64,000 nucleotides of DNA from Microbacterium soli (GTDB taxonomy: Bacteria; Actinomycetota; Actinomycetes; Actinomycetales; Microbacteriaceae): positions 1,178,001-1,242,000 of the forward strand of contig NZ_BAABCP010000001.1 in the NCBI RefSeq assembly GCF_039539005.1. Reading direction: 5' to 3'. The notes under the pieces are model-generated. The model had not been told where the DNA came from. It worked only from the letters and a program-made list of their open reading frames with translations, and did not search any database. A program made the translations under genes and the position numbers. Below are positions 47,660-55,974 of the stretch, piece by piece (within the stretch, counting starts at the first letter, position 1; each line of letters begins with the position of its first letter).

Positions 47660-48843
47660 GATCCCACCCTCCGCGGCAATGTCGCCGCCACCGACCAACC
47701 GCCGGGCCGCGGCCCGGCCCGGAAGTCGCCTCTCAACCGGCCGATGCCGTCGGCCAACGTCGCAAGCCCCGTCCCCGACCCCGTCAGCGCACGACGCGGA
47801 CGGGCGGACCCGGCCGACGACTCGATGCTCACGGACACCGACTCGGCGTCCCCGGCCAGGCGCACCTCCACCTCGGCGCCGGGAGTGTGCCTGTTGCAGT
47901 TCGACAGCGCCTCACGGACGACGGCTGTCGCGGTGTCCTCGATCACGGCATCGACGTCGCCGGTGAGCTCGCTGACGTACCGCACCCGCAGCCCCGACTC
48001 CTTCCCGGCCTCGACGAGGGCGGGGACATCGGCCAGGCGCAGCGAAAGACTGAACCGGCCGTCGGTGTCGCGCAGCACCGAGATCATGGATCGCAGCGCC
48101 TCGTGCGCGTTCAGGCTCGCGTCCCGCACGGCACGCAGCGCCTCCCTGTCGCCGTCCCGATCCGGCGGGGTGGACAGCGCCGCCTCGGCCCGGATCGCGA
48201 TCGCCGACACGTGCCCGGCGACGACGTCGTGCAGTTCCCGCGCCATCAGCTCGCGGTCATCTCGGATGGCCTCCCGCGCCCGGTCCGCCGCACGCGAGCT
48301 CTCCAGCTCCGCGACATCCTCCGCCCGTCCCACGGCGACCGCCCACCAGTAATCGGTGCCCAGCAGCGCCGCCAGGGTCAGCCCCATCAGGAACGTCACC
48401 CGGACATCCCCGGTGCGCGCCAAGGTGGCGGCCACGACCCCGACCGTGACGGCACCGATGCCCGCGCCGATGATCTCGCGTCGGCGGCGGGACCCGGAGC
48501 GCACCGCGTTCCACAGCACGTCCATGAGCACCAGTAGCGGGCCAAGGCCGCCCGCGGTGAGCAGGTCGCCGAGGAACAGCACCAGACCGCCGAGCAGTGC
48601 GACCATCGGCATCCGCTCCCGCAGCGCCATGAGCACGCAGCCGGGAAGTAGGAACGCCACGCTCCACCACCCGCTCACCGGTTCGGGCGTGACGCGGAGG
48701 AAGTCCCACATCCCGCTGAGTCCGATCAGCGGCGCGATCACACCCAGCAGCGCGACGCCGACGGCATCCCACACCGGCCGCGGCAGCAGGCGCAGGGCGC
48801 GGTCACGGATGCCGGCGAGCATGCCGGCGCGTTCCCCGCTCAC
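47656..48843 (-). CDS. Sensor histidine kinase (HisKA_3 type)
   Basis: A kinase of about 395 residues with four to six N-terminal helices (about 25-150). The dimerisation helix holds the phosphoacceptor histidine in ARELHDVVAGHVSAIAIRAEA. The HATPase domain has an N-box EALSNCNRHTPGAEV and a G-box GSGTGLATLADGI. The start is ambiguous: GTG 48843 has a GGGAGG site 7 nt upstream, whereas ATG 48849 would leave only one base between that site and the codon. Its partner is the response regulator immediately downstream. The signal is unknown, but the membrane helices rather than a large sensor domain suggest sensing of membrane or envelope state. Confidence 0.88.
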   Translation of the reverse strand: MSGERAGMLAGIRDRALRLLPRPVWDAVGVALLGVIAPLIGLSGMWDFLRVTPEPVSGWWSVAFLLPGCVLMALRERMPMVALLGGLVLFLGDLLTAGGLGPLLVLMDVLWNAVRSGSRRRREIIGAGIGAVTVGVVAATLARTGDVRVTFLMGLTLAALLGTDYWWAVAVGRAEDVAELESSRAADRAREAIRDDRELMARELHDVVAGHVSAIAIRAEAALSTPPDRDGDREALRAVRDASLNAHEALRSMISVLRDTDGRFSLSLRLADVPALVEAGKESGLRVRYVSELTGDVDAVIEDTATAVVREALSNCNRHTPGAEVEVRLAGDAESVSVSIESSAGSARPRRALTGSGTGLATLADGIGRLRGDFRAGPRPGGWSVAATLPRRVGS

Positions 48844-48992
48844 GTGCATGCCTCCCATCGAAGCACAGCCCGCACGAACGGCATCCGCCGAAAGGATGAG
48901 CGCGGCGGCTCCGTCCTCGGTATGAACCCGGCGGATCCGCTCTCCGTCGTTCGTCCGATCCCGGAGGCGAGGCTCGGGCGGAGGCTGGAGGC

Positions 48993-49805
48993 ATGGAGAT
49001 GCTGCTCGACGGCCCGCTCGCCCTCGTCCTCGCCGGTCTGGCGCTGCTGGACGGCCTAAGCGTGGGCACGCTGCTCATCCCGCTGTTCCTGCTGCTCGCT
49101 CCCGGCCGGGTGCGGGTCGGGCGCATCCTGCTGTACCTCGCCTCCATCACCGTGTTCTATCTCGTCGTGGGCCTCCTGTTCCTGTGGGGGCTGGTCAACA
49201 TCGTCGGCGTCGCGACGGACGTGCTCGACTCCACGCCGGGGACGTACGCCCGCCTCATCACCGGCGCGGCGATGCTCGTCGGCTCGTTCTTCATCCGGCC
49301 GTCGAAGGACCGGGCCGCCGCGCGCACCGGCGCCGCCACGGCGGCCGGCACGGAGCGGATCAGCGACGATCCTCCGTCCGCTCCGGCTCCCCCGCCGGGA
49401 CGCCTGACGCGCTGGCGGGACCGGATGCTCGATCCCGCGACGACACCCGTCTCGGTCGTGGGCCTGGCCATCGCCGCCGGGCTCGTCGAGGTGGCGACCA
49501 TGCTGCCCTACATCGTCGCGATGACAATGCTCGCCGATTCCGCGGTGAGCGCACCGCTGCGCATCGCCGCGCTGGTCGGATACTGCCTGGTGATGATCGC
49601 CCCGGCCCTGCTGCTCCTGGTTCTGCGCGTAGTCGCCCACCGGGCCGTGGAGCGGCCGCTGCGGCGGTTCGCGGCCTGGCTCGGCAAGGACAGCGCCGAG
49701 ACGACGGCGTGGATCGTCGGCATCATCGGGTTCTTCATCGCGGGAGGCGCGCTCTCCGATCTCGGCGGACTGCAGGGCGTCCTCGGCGGCGCCCTCGGCG
49801 GGTAG
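48993..49805 (+). CDS. GAP/Sap family membrane protein
   Basis: A 270-residue protein with six helices in two groups, the halves being separated by a polar loop (about 105-150). The pattern, beginning with [34 protein letters not shown] and later [15 protein letters not shown], matches the Sap (sulfolipid-1-addressing, GAP-like) family of actinobacteria, linked to export of lipids or small molecules. The start has GGAGG upstream. Its stop overlaps the -10 box of nucS. Confidence 0.75.
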   Translation: MEMLLDGPLALVLAGLALLDGLSVGTLLIPLFLLLAPGRVRVGRILLYLASITVFYLVVGLLFLWGLVNIVGVATDVLDSTPGTYARLITGAAMLVGSFFIRPSKDRAAARTGAATAAGTERISDDPPSAPAPPPGRLTRWRDRMLDPATTPVSVVGLAIAAGLVEVATMLPYIVAMTMLADSAVSAPLRIAALVGYCLVMIAPALLLLVLRVVAHRAVERPLRRFAAWLGKDSAETTAWIVGIIGFFIAGGALSDLGGLQGVLGGALGG

Positions 49806-49808
49806 GCT
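49803..49808 (+). promoter_or_regulatory. Putative -10 box (TAGGCT) of leaderless nucS
   Basis: TAGGCT ends 7 nt before the GTG of nucS and overlaps the stop of the preceding gene. There is no ribosome-binding site. Confidence 0.45.
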
Positions 49809-49815
49809 CGGCGTC

Positions 49816-50511
49816 GTGCGTCTCGTCATCGCCCGCTGCGCCGTGGACTACACCGGCCGGCTCAACGCCCATCTCCCCCTCGCCACGCGTCTGCTCGTGC
49901 ACAAGGGCGACGGCAGTCTGCTCGTGCACTCCGACGGCGGCAGCTACAAGCCGTTGAACTGGATGAGCCCGCCGTGCTCGTTCGCCGCCGAGGAGCCCGG
50001 GGAGGAGGAGGCCGGTGCCGGGGTCACCGAGGTGTGGCGCGTCACGCACCGCAAGACCGGTGACGCGCTGCGCGTGCAGATCCACGAGATCCTGCACGAC
50101 TCCCACCACGACCTCGGCATCGACCCAGGCCTGCAGAAGGACGGCGTGGAGGCCGATCTGCAGCGCCTGCTGGCCGAGCAGGTCGACCTGATCAGCGAGG
50201 GCGGCACGCTCGTGCGCCGCGAGTACCCGACCGCGATCGGTCCCGTCGACCTGATGATCCGGGATGCCTCCGGCGCGGCGATCGCGGTGGAGGTCAAGCG
50301 CCGCGGCGACATCGACGGCGTCGAGCAGCTGACCCGGTACCTGGAGCTGCTGGGGCGCGACCCGCACCTGGCACCCGTCACCGGCGTGTTCGCCGCGCAG
50401 GAGATCAAGCCGCAGGCGAGGGTGCTGGCCGAGGACCGCGGCATCCGCTGCGTCGTGCTCGACTACGACGACATGAAGGGCACGGCCTCGGGCGCTCCGC
50501 GCCTGTTCTAG
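49816..50511 (+). CDS. nucS: Mismatch-specific endonuclease NucS
   Basis: A 231-residue NucS/EndoMS nuclease, the main non-MutS/MutL mismatch-repair enzyme of actinobacteria. It cuts both strands at mismatches such as G-T and G-G. The N-terminal DNA-binding and dimerisation domain covers about 1-100. The catalytic domain has the PD-(D/E)xK residues Asp145 (GPVDLMIRD), Glu159 and Lys161 (AVEVKRRGD). The C-terminal end APRLF fits a beta-clamp-binding peptide. The start is GTG 49816, directly after a TAGGCT box. Confidence 0.95.
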   Translation: MRLVIARCAVDYTGRLNAHLPLATRLLVHKGDGSLLVHSDGGSYKPLNWMSPPCSFAAEEPGEEEAGAGVTEVWRVTHRKTGDALRVQIHEILHDSHHDLGIDPGLQKDGVEADLQRLLAEQVDLISEGGTLVRREYPTAIGPVDLMIRDASGAAIAVEVKRRGDIDGVEQLTRYLELLGRDPHLAPVTGVFAAQEIKPQARVLAEDRGIRCVVLDYDDMKGTASGAPRLF

Positions 50512-50569
50512 CCCTTCGCCCGTTCTGCCTGGCGCCGTCATCCGAGATCGGCTCCTCCGCGCCTCCGCC

Positions 50570-50575
50570 TAGGCT
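50570..50575 (+). promoter_or_regulatory. Putative -10 box (TAGGCT) of the leaderless HAD gene
   Basis: TAGGCT ends 6 nt before the ATG at 50582; only a weak GGAGA intervenes. Confidence 0.45.
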
Positions 50576-50581
50576 GGAGAC

Positions 50582-51250
50582 ATGCCCTCCTCGCCTTACA
50601 CCTGCATCCTCTGGGACGTGGACGGCACGATCGCCGATGCGTCCGCCGGCATCCTCCCCCGCCTCCGCCGGGTGTTCGCGTCCTACGGACTGCCCGAGCC
50701 GGATGCCGCGGAGCTCTCGCTGTGGATCGGGCCGCCCATGCACGAGTCCTTCCAGCGCCGCGCGGGCCTGACGTCGCAGCAGGCGCACGAGGCGGTCGAC
50801 CGCTACCGTGAACTGGCCGCGGCCGACGGCTATGCCGCGGCGGTCACGATCTATCCCGGAGTGCCCGAGGTGCTGCGTGCGGTTCAGGCCACCGGCATCC
50901 CGCAGTCCACCGCCAGCACCAAGCCCGAGAACCAGGTGCGCGCGATCCTCGAGCACTACGGGCTCATCGACGTCTTCACCGCCGTGTCGGGAGCCCGACC
51001 GGTGCCCGAGGGCCGCACCGACGGCAAGTCGTTCGTGATCGGGCAGGCCATGGACCGGCTGCGCGCAGCGGGTGTCGACACCTCGCGTCCCGTCCTCATC
51101 GGTGATCGTCATCACGACGTGGACGGCGGCGCGGAGCACGGCATCCCCGTCATCTTCGTGGACTGGGGCTTCGGCGAGCCGCAGGAGGCCGACGGTGCGG
51201 CGCTGCGCGCCGCGGACCCCGAGAGCCTTCGCGCGTTGCTGTTGAATTGA
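50582..51250 (+). CDS. HAD family hydrolase (phosphoglycolate phosphatase-like)
   Basis: A 222-residue HAD phosphatase. Motif I is WDVDGT (Asp12 nucleophile, Asp14), motif II is the Thr/Ser region near TASTKPENQ with its Lys, and motif III/IV is LIGDRHHDVDGG. The helical cap at about 20-85 is of subclass I, as in Gph/PpaX-like enzymes. The substrate is probably a small phosphate ester or a damaged sugar phosphate. A strong hairpin terminator follows. Confidence 0.88.
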   Translation: MPSSPYTCILWDVDGTIADASAGILPRLRRVFASYGLPEPDAAELSLWIGPPMHESFQRRAGLTSQQAHEAVDRYRELAAADGYAAAVTIYPGVPEVLRAVQATGIPQSTASTKPENQVRAILEHYGLIDVFTAVSGARPVPEGRTDGKSFVIGQAMDRLRAAGVDTSRPVLIGDRHHDVDGGAEHGIPVIFVDWGFGEPQEADGAALRAADPESLRALLLN

Positions 51251-51263
51251 TCGCACGAACGCA

Positions 51264-51309
51264 GAACTCCTCATCGAACGCCGCATGCACGGCATCCGAT
51301 GAGGAGTTC
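51264..51309. terminator. Bidirectional terminator between HAD and cold-shock genes
   Basis: GAACTCCTCATCG (51264-51276) and CGATGAGGAGTTC (51297-51309) form a perfect 13-bp stem. The 20-nt loop contains a further GCCG/CGGC pairing. It lies between two convergent stops (51250 and 51319). Confidence 0.85.
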
Positions 51310-51318
51310 AGGCCCGCC

Positions 51319-51525
51319 TCAGAGCGGGCGGATGTTCTCAGCCTGCAGGCCCTTGGGGCCCTGCGCCACATCGAACTCGACGCGCTGGTTCTCGTCGAGG
51401 GAGCGGTAGCCGGAAGACTGGATTGCGGAGTAGTGCGCGAACACGTCGGCGCCTCCGTCGTCAGGGGAGATGAAGCCGAAGCCCTTCTCCGAGTTGAACC
51501 ACTTGACCGTGCCCTGGGTGCTCAT
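51319..51525 (-). CDS. cspA: Cold-shock protein CspA
   Basis: A 68-residue cold-shock domain protein that binds single-stranded nucleic acid. RNP1 is KGFGFI (about 14-19) and RNP2 VFAHYSAI (about 28-35). The start TVKWFN and the end [10 protein letters not shown] are typical of actinobacterial CspA. A long, partly structured intergenic region lies upstream. Confidence 0.96.
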   Translation of the reverse strand: MSTQGTVKWFNSEKGFGFISPDDGGADVFAHYSAIQSSGYRSLDENQRVEFDVAQGPKGLQAENIRPL

Positions 51526-51579
51526 TTACTGCCGTTCTGCTTGTTGCGATGCCGACGCAGGATGCACCGACTGTCGCTA

Positions 51580-51607
51580 ACGCTATCCCAGTGGGCCCCT
51601 CGGGCAA
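51580..51607 (-). promoter_or_regulatory. Putative csp promoter
   Basis: On the minus strand TTGCCC (51607-51602) and TAGCGT (51585-51580) are spaced by 16 nt, which would give a leader of about 50 nt to the csp ATG. Confidence 0.35.
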
Positions 51608-51669
51608 CAGGCGGGGGCAGAAGGTGATCTAAATGTTGCAAGACGGACCACCCCCGGGGGGAAGAAGTT

Positions 51670-51700
51670 GGCCCTCACCGCGGGGGGAGCGATGAGGGCC
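51670..51700. terminator. Hairpin with 8-bp stem in the csp upstream region
   Basis: GGCCCTCA (51670-51677) pairs with TGAGGGCC (51693-51700) across a 15-nt G-rich loop. Confidence 0.4.
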
Positions 51701-51750
51701 TAAGACGACCGGAGGGTGCGTCAGCCTTCAGCATACACGCGTCGAGCCCT

Positions 51751-51776
51751 ATTTGTCCCCCATTTGGGGGACAAAT
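51751..51776. terminator. Palindromic hairpin with 11-bp stem
   Basis: ATTTGTCCCCC (51751-51761) and GGGGGACAAAT (51766-51776) enclose the loop ATTT and are followed by TTCT. With A/T at both stem ends it looks like a bidirectional intrinsic terminator. Confidence 0.6.
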
Positions 51777-51849
51777 TTCTCGTCGGCCCGGCCACCCGCT
51801 TCCCATCGAGGGGAGAAGCCACCGATTCGCTCCTCCGCACGCCCCATCC

Positions 51850-51855
51850 TAGGCT
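51850..51855 (+). promoter_or_regulatory. Putative -10 box (TAGGCT) of a leaderless gene
   Basis: TAGGCT ends 6 nt before the ATG at 51862, matching the arrangement at nucS and the HAD gene. Confidence 0.45.
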
Positions 51856-51861
51856 CGGGGG

Positions 51862-52326
51862 ATGGACTCATCGCGGACGACGACACGGGCGGGCACTCTC
51901 CGCGGCGTCCTTCTGCTCCTCACCGGTGTGGCCCTCGCGCTGTGGGTCGTCCTCGGGCGGTTCCTGTTCGGCATCGGCGGCGACCTGACACTCCCTTATC
52001 TGGCACTCGGCGTGCCCGTCGCCGTGCTCTTCGTCTTCATCGGGCGCGCGCACGACCGCATTCTCGCCCGCGGGTTCACGACGCGCCCTGCGACGTGGGG
52101 CGCGCTCGTCGCGGCCTGGGGGTCCGGTGTCCTCCTCGGCCTCACGCTGCCCGACACCACCCCGGACGGGATGCAGACCATCCTCAGCGGCGCCCGGCAG
52201 CCCTGGCTCGACGTCGCGATCGGGATCGCGAACCCGGCTGCCACCATCATGATCGCCTTCACGATCATCGCCCTGGTGCTGGCCGTTCAGGACGCCCGCG
52301 GACCGCGCCCCGTGGAGGACCACTGA
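51862..52326 (+). CDS. Small four-helix membrane protein, unknown function
   Basis: A 154-residue protein with four predicted transmembrane helices (about 12-34, 42-60, 76-94, 118-142). No family is recognised. Charged residues are limited to loops (GRAHDRILARGF) and the short C-terminus. It lacks a ribosome-binding site and probably has a leaderless message. A 16-bp stem terminator follows its stop. Confidence 0.7.
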   Translation: MDSSRTTTRAGTLRGVLLLLTGVALALWVVLGRFLFGIGGDLTLPYLALGVPVAVLFVFIGRAHDRILARGFTTRPATWGALVAAWGSGVLLGLTLPDTTPDGMQTILSGARQPWLDVAIGIANPAATIMIAFTIIALVLAVQDARGPRPVEDH

Positions 52327-52373
52327 GCCCGGCCGCGGTCTCCGGCCGGGACGCCGCCGCGAACGCGCGGAAA

Positions 52374-52413
52374 AGCCTCCCCCGCACGGAGTCGTCGCCG
52401 TGCGGGGGAGGCT
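52374..52413. terminator. Bidirectional terminator between membrane-protein and LLM genes
   Basis: AGCCTCCCCCGCACGG (52374-52389) and CCGTGCGGGGGAGGCT (52398-52413) form a perfect 16-bp stem with an 8-nt loop. AAAA precedes it, giving a U-run on the minus-strand transcript. It lies in the gap between convergent stops at 52326 and 52421. Confidence 0.9.
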
Positions 52414-52420
52414 CAGGGTG

Positions 52421-53419
52421 CTACGGACGGAACGTCTCGATCATGTCGCTGTAGTTCTCCGTGAGCGGGATGACGACGATCTCGTCGATCCCCGTGTCGT
52501 GCCACTTGCGCATCTGCTCGCGGCACTCGTCCGGCGTGCCGGCGACCAGCTGGCGCAGCGCGATGTCCTCGGTGACCAGCTCGGTCGCCTCGTCGAGCGC
52601 CTCCGGGCGAGCCGGCCAGCCGCCGACGACCCGGCGCACCTCGGCGAGGAAGTCCTCGGGAAGACCGCTGGCCTTGCCGATGTGCGGCTGCTGCCCCAGG
52701 TACATCGCGAGCAGGCGGCGTGCGGTCAGTCGTGCACGGTCCCCGTCCTCGTCGAGCGCGACGTTCACGTAGGCGGGAAGCGCGACCGACTTCGGATCGC
52801 GGCCCGCGCGCTCCGCACCGATGCGCACGCGCTCGACCCCGGCACGCACATAGTCGGGCGTGAGGAGGCCGTTGATCAGCGCGCCGTCGCAGATCTCGCC
52901 GGCGAGCTCGGTCATCTTCGGTCCGGTCGGTCCCAGATAGATCGGGACGTTCTGCGGGACCCGCGGATCGCCGTGTCCGAGGTCGAGGGTCAGGTCATCG
53001 ACGGTGATGAAGTCGCTGTGGAAGCTGACGTGCTCCTCGAGATCGAGCAGACGGCGCACGACGCCGACGTACTCTCGCATCTGCGTGAGCGGCTTCGACC
53101 GGGCGATGCCCTGCTTCGCCGCCAGCGGGTCCCAGTACGCGCCGAGGCCGAGGATGATGCGGTCGGGCGCGAGGTTGTTGAGCGTCGCGAACGTCATCGC
53201 CATGAGCGCCGGGTTGCGGTTCCAACTGTTGACGACGCCGGAGCCGATCTGGATCCGCTCGGTGGTGGCCGCGATGGCGCCCATCACCGAGATGGCGTCG
53301 CGGGCGAGCCGCGTCTCGCAGACCCAGATCGAGGAGTAGCCCGCCTGCTCCGCCTCCTGGGCGAGAGCGATCTGCTCGCGGACCGAGGGCCTGTCGAGGA
53401 CGCCGAATCCGTACTTCAT
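52421..53419 (-). CDS. LLM-class flavin/F420-dependent oxidoreductase
   Basis: A 332-residue TIM-barrel protein of the luciferase-like monooxygenase family. It starts MKYGFGVLDRPSVREQIALAQEAEQAGYSSIWVCE, with RIQIGSGVVNSW in the cofactor region and ILGLGAYWDP later. The N-terminal pattern is closer to F420-dependent reductases (Mer-like) than to FMN monooxygenases of the RutA type, but this is not certain. A GGAGGG site precedes the ATG. The gene lies downstream of the LysR gene yet has its own leader carrying the 30-bp motif at 53545-53574 that recurs before the catabolic operons. It may oxidise or reduce the ring substrate of the cluster. Confidence 0.85.
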   Translation of the reverse strand: MKYGFGVLDRPSVREQIALAQEAEQAGYSSIWVCETRLARDAISVMGAIAATTERIQIGSGVVNSWNRNPALMAMTFATLNNLAPDRIILGLGAYWDPLAAKQGIARSKPLTQMREYVGVVRRLLDLEEHVSFHSDFITVDDLTLDLGHGDPRVPQNVPIYLGPTGPKMTELAGEICDGALINGLLTPDYVRAGVERVRIGAERAGRDPKSVALPAYVNVALDEDGDRARLTARRLLAMYLGQQPHIGKASGLPEDFLAEVRRVVGGWPARPEALDEATELVTEDIALRQLVAGTPDECREQMRKWHDTGIDEIVVIPLTENYSDMIETFRP

Positions 53420-53544
53420 GCGCGTCCCTCCCCTTCGGATCGGATGCCGGATGCCGGGCTCTCGCCGGTCGGACTGCTGGTTCGTCTCACGGTGCCTCCT
53501 CGCTGTGTGCGGTTCCCCTCCAGGCTGGTCGCGTGGCCGATCGA

Positions 53545-53574
53545 TGTCCAATACCCAATCGGTCCCTCATTCAG
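53545..53574. promoter_or_regulatory. Copy 1 of a shared 30-bp regulatory motif
   Basis: The motif begins TGTCCAATACC, contains GTCCCT at position 18 and ends ATTCAG. It is identical at 25 of 30 positions to 58268-58297. It lies 126 nt before the LLM start, just after the lysR stop. It has the same orientation relative to this minus-strand gene as copy 2 has relative to the hydrolase gene. Confidence 0.7.
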
Positions 53575-53582
53575 AGCGAACG

Positions 53583-54491
53583 CTACATAGTGGTGGGGAT
53601 CTCCGGCGTCGGCAGCACACCCTCTGCGATCCGCAGCACCTTCTCGAGCGCCGCGGAGTGATTGTTGGCGCGCCAGGCGAGGGCCGTGTGCAGCACGCGC
53701 CGGGGGCCGGCGAGTGGGCGGTACACGAGGCCCGGACTCGTCACGTGCGTCACCGAGGACGGCACGAGCGTCACCCCGGCACCGGCGGCGACCAGAGCGA
53801 GGATCGTGTAGGTGTCGGGAGCCTCCTGCGTGATCTGCGGGCCGAAACCGCTCTCCACACAGGCGTGCACGAGCGCGTCCCGCACGGCGGAGCTCACGGT
53901 CCCGGGGAAGGTGATGAACGGCTCCTCGGCGAGATCGGACAGTGTGATGCGCTCCTGTTCGGCGAGGCGGTGATGCGCGGGCAGCGCGACGAGAATCTCC
54001 TCCTCCTCGATGATGCGGTGCGCGACCCCGTCGCGATTCAACGGAAGCCGCACGAAGGCCAGGTCGAGCTCCCCGTCCACGACTCCGCCGAGCGCGTCGT
54101 TCGCGTAGTCGCGCTTGGCGAACACCAGACGGAGCCCGGGATGCTGGCGGCGGATCGCCGCCGTCAGCCTCGGCAGATGCTGATGACTGGACGCTCCGGA
54201 GAAGCCGAGCACGATCCTGCCGAGCTCACCGCGGCCACCCGAGCGCGCCGCGCCGATGGCTATCTCGAGGTCCTCGAGGACCTTCCGAGCCGGATCGAGC
54301 ATGGCCTCTCCGGCTTCGGTGAGAAGCACTGCGCGGGTCGTGCGCTCGAACAGCTGGACGTGCAGTTCGCTCTCGAGCTGTCGGATCCGCTGGCTGAGCG
54401 GCGGCTGCGCCATGTGGAGGCGAGCCGCCGCTCGGCCGAAGTGCAGCTCCTCCGCGACGGCCACGAAGGCGACGATGTGACGCAGCTCCAT
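53583..54491 (-). CDS. LysR family transcriptional regulator
   Basis: A 302-residue LysR regulator. The helix-turn-helix is at about 1-60 (LRHIVAFVAVAEELHFGRAAARLHMAQPPLSQRIRQLE), and the effector-binding domain covers about 90-295. ATG 54491 is chosen because the extension upstream is not family-like. It is the last gene of the minus-strand run starting at 58181, 67 nt after the transporter. The motif at 53545 and 58268 is a candidate target: its core at copy 2 contains the dyad ATCAG-TCC-CTGAT. Confidence 0.92.
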   Translation of the reverse strand: MELRHIVAFVAVAEELHFGRAAARLHMAQPPLSQRIRQLESELHVQLFERTTRAVLLTEAGEAMLDPARKVLEDLEIAIGAARSGGRGELGRIVLGFSGASSHQHLPRLTAAIRRQHPGLRLVFAKRDYANDALGGVVDGELDLAFVRLPLNRDGVAHRIIEEEEILVALPAHHRLAEQERITLSDLAEEPFITFPGTVSSAVRDALVHACVESGFGPQITQEAPDTYTILALVAAGAGVTLVPSSVTHVTSPGLVYRPLAGPRRVLHTALAWRANNHSAALEKVLRIAEGVLPTPEIPTTM

Positions 54492-54558
54492 GCCGTGATT
54501 GTACGCAAGAGGTCTCAATGCACGATCAACCTATTCTGGGACTCTCTGAATCCCGTGA

Positions 54559-55911
54559 TCACGAGGCCGCCAGGGTGTACCCCTCCTCCGCCGCGCTCTC
54601 GTGGGACGCCGCCCGGCGCAGCAGCTGCTGGCCGACGATGCAGCCGGTCAGCGACGAGACGCCGATGATGGTCAGCAGCAGCGCGATCCCCCAGGAGCTT
54701 CCTCCGGAGGCTCCGATCATGGCGACGCCGACGGCCGGCATGAAGCCGCCCACCAGGCCGCCGATGTTGTAGGTGACGGCGAGACCGCTGTACCGGGTCG
54801 CGTCGGTGTAGAAGCTGCCCAGGATCACGCCCACGATGCCGAAAGGCGAGGTGACCAGGCCGATGCCGATGACGATGCCGAGCACGACCAGCGCCGGCTG
54901 GCGGGTGTCGACGAGGGCGAAGACCGGGAAGGCGCAGGCGGCGGCGAGGAAGGCCGCGACCATGAAGACCCGTGGCGCTCCGAACCTGTCGCCCGCCCAG
55001 GAGTAGATCATGATCATGACCATCTCGACGACGGTTCCGACGAGGATGGCGTTGAGCACCAGGCTGCGCGGCATCTCGAGCGTCTCGGTGCCGTAGTTCG
55101 TCATGAACGTGGTGACCACGTAGAAGCCGCTGACGCTGAGCTGCACCATGAAGAAGCCCGCGATGACGCGGCCCCAGGAGGTCTTCAGCAGAGTCGCGAA
55201 CGGGAGCTTGGCCAGACGGTCGGCACGGGCGGCCTTCTCGAACAGCGGGGACTCCGCGATGCCCAGGCGCATGTAGAGCCCGATCGCGAGCAGCACGAAC
55301 GACAGCAGGAACGGGATGCGCCAGCCCCAGGCCAGGAACGCCTCGTCCGACAGCAGACCGAAGAGGTTGAACAGCCCCGTCGACAGCAGCGTGCCGAGTG
55401 GGGCGCCCTGCTGCACGAACATCTGGTACCGCGTGCGGCGGTCCGCCGGGGCGTGCTCGAGCACCAGCGTCGTCGCACCGCCCCACTCGCCGCCGAGGCA
55501 GAACCCCTGCACCAGACGCAGCAGCAGGAGCAGGAGCGGCGCGGCGACGCCGATGAGGTCGTAGGTCGGAAGCAGACCGATCAGACCCGTCGAACCGCCC
55601 ATCACGGTCATCGTGATGATGAGGGTGAACCGACGACCCCGCTTGTCACCGAGGTGACCGAAGAAGATCGCCCCGAGCGGGCGGGCCATGAACCCGGCCG
55701 CGAAGGTGAGGAACGCCGCGAGCGTGCCCAGGGCGGGCGGCATGTTCGAGAAGAACACCTCGTTGAACACCAGGGCGGCAGCGGTGCCGTACGCGAAGTA
55801 GTCGAACCACTCCAGCGCCGTCCCCGCCGTCGATGAGGCGATGACGCGTCGGATCATCCCCGGCGACGCCTGCTCCCCCACCTCCAGGTCACTCTTGTTC
55901 ACTGCATTCAT
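54559..55911 (-). CDS. MHS-type MFS transporter (metabolite:H+ symporter)
   Basis: A 450-residue major facilitator of the metabolite:H+ symporter subfamily. It has 12 helices, the diagnostic start SSTAGTALEWFDYFAYGTAA, the loop GHLGDKRGRRFTLI and GFCLGGEWGGATTLVLEHAP. MHS members import dicarboxylates, aromatic acids, betaines or ureides by proton symport. The location between the aminotransferase and LysR genes suggests that it brings in the substrate of this catabolic cluster. The gap to the aminotransferase is 63 nt. Confidence 0.92.
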   Translation of the reverse strand: MNAVNKSDLEVGEQASPGMIRRVIASSTAGTALEWFDYFAYGTAAALVFNEVFFSNMPPALGTLAAFLTFAAGFMARPLGAIFFGHLGDKRGRRFTLIITMTVMGGSTGLIGLLPTYDLIGVAAPLLLLLLRLVQGFCLGGEWGGATTLVLEHAPADRRTRYQMFVQQGAPLGTLLSTGLFNLFGLLSDEAFLAWGWRIPFLLSFVLLAIGLYMRLGIAESPLFEKAARADRLAKLPFATLLKTSWGRVIAGFFMVQLSVSGFYVVTTFMTNYGTETLEMPRSLVLNAILVGTVVEMVMIMIYSWAGDRFGAPRVFMVAAFLAAACAFPVFALVDTRQPALVVLGIVIGIGLVTSPFGIVGVILGSFYTDATRYSGLAVTYNIGGLVGGFMPAVGVAMIGASGGSSWGIALLLTIIGVSSLTGCIVGQQLLRRAASHESAAEEGYTLAAS

Positions 55912-55974
55912 TGCCTAACTCCTTCGTCGTGCTATGAAAGTCCATCGCGCTGCAAACGCAAAACGGGACGACCC

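Larger units (their letters stand above)
51608..51861. other. Gene-free structured intergenic region between csp and a small membrane-protein gene
   Basis: With the csp leader this makes a 336-nt stretch without a protein gene. It holds a C-run/G-run (51650-51662) and two terminator-like hairpins (51670-51700 and 51751-51776). Because both flanking genes point away, no known transcript needs a terminator here. A small RNA between about 51610 and 51780 is possible but unproven. Confidence 0.4.

Noticed and set aside
51692..51703. Four-codon open frame (ATG AGG GCC TAA) with a G-rich ribosome-binding site
   Set aside because: Too short to support as a gene; it lies inside a hairpin and could be chance in G-rich sequence.
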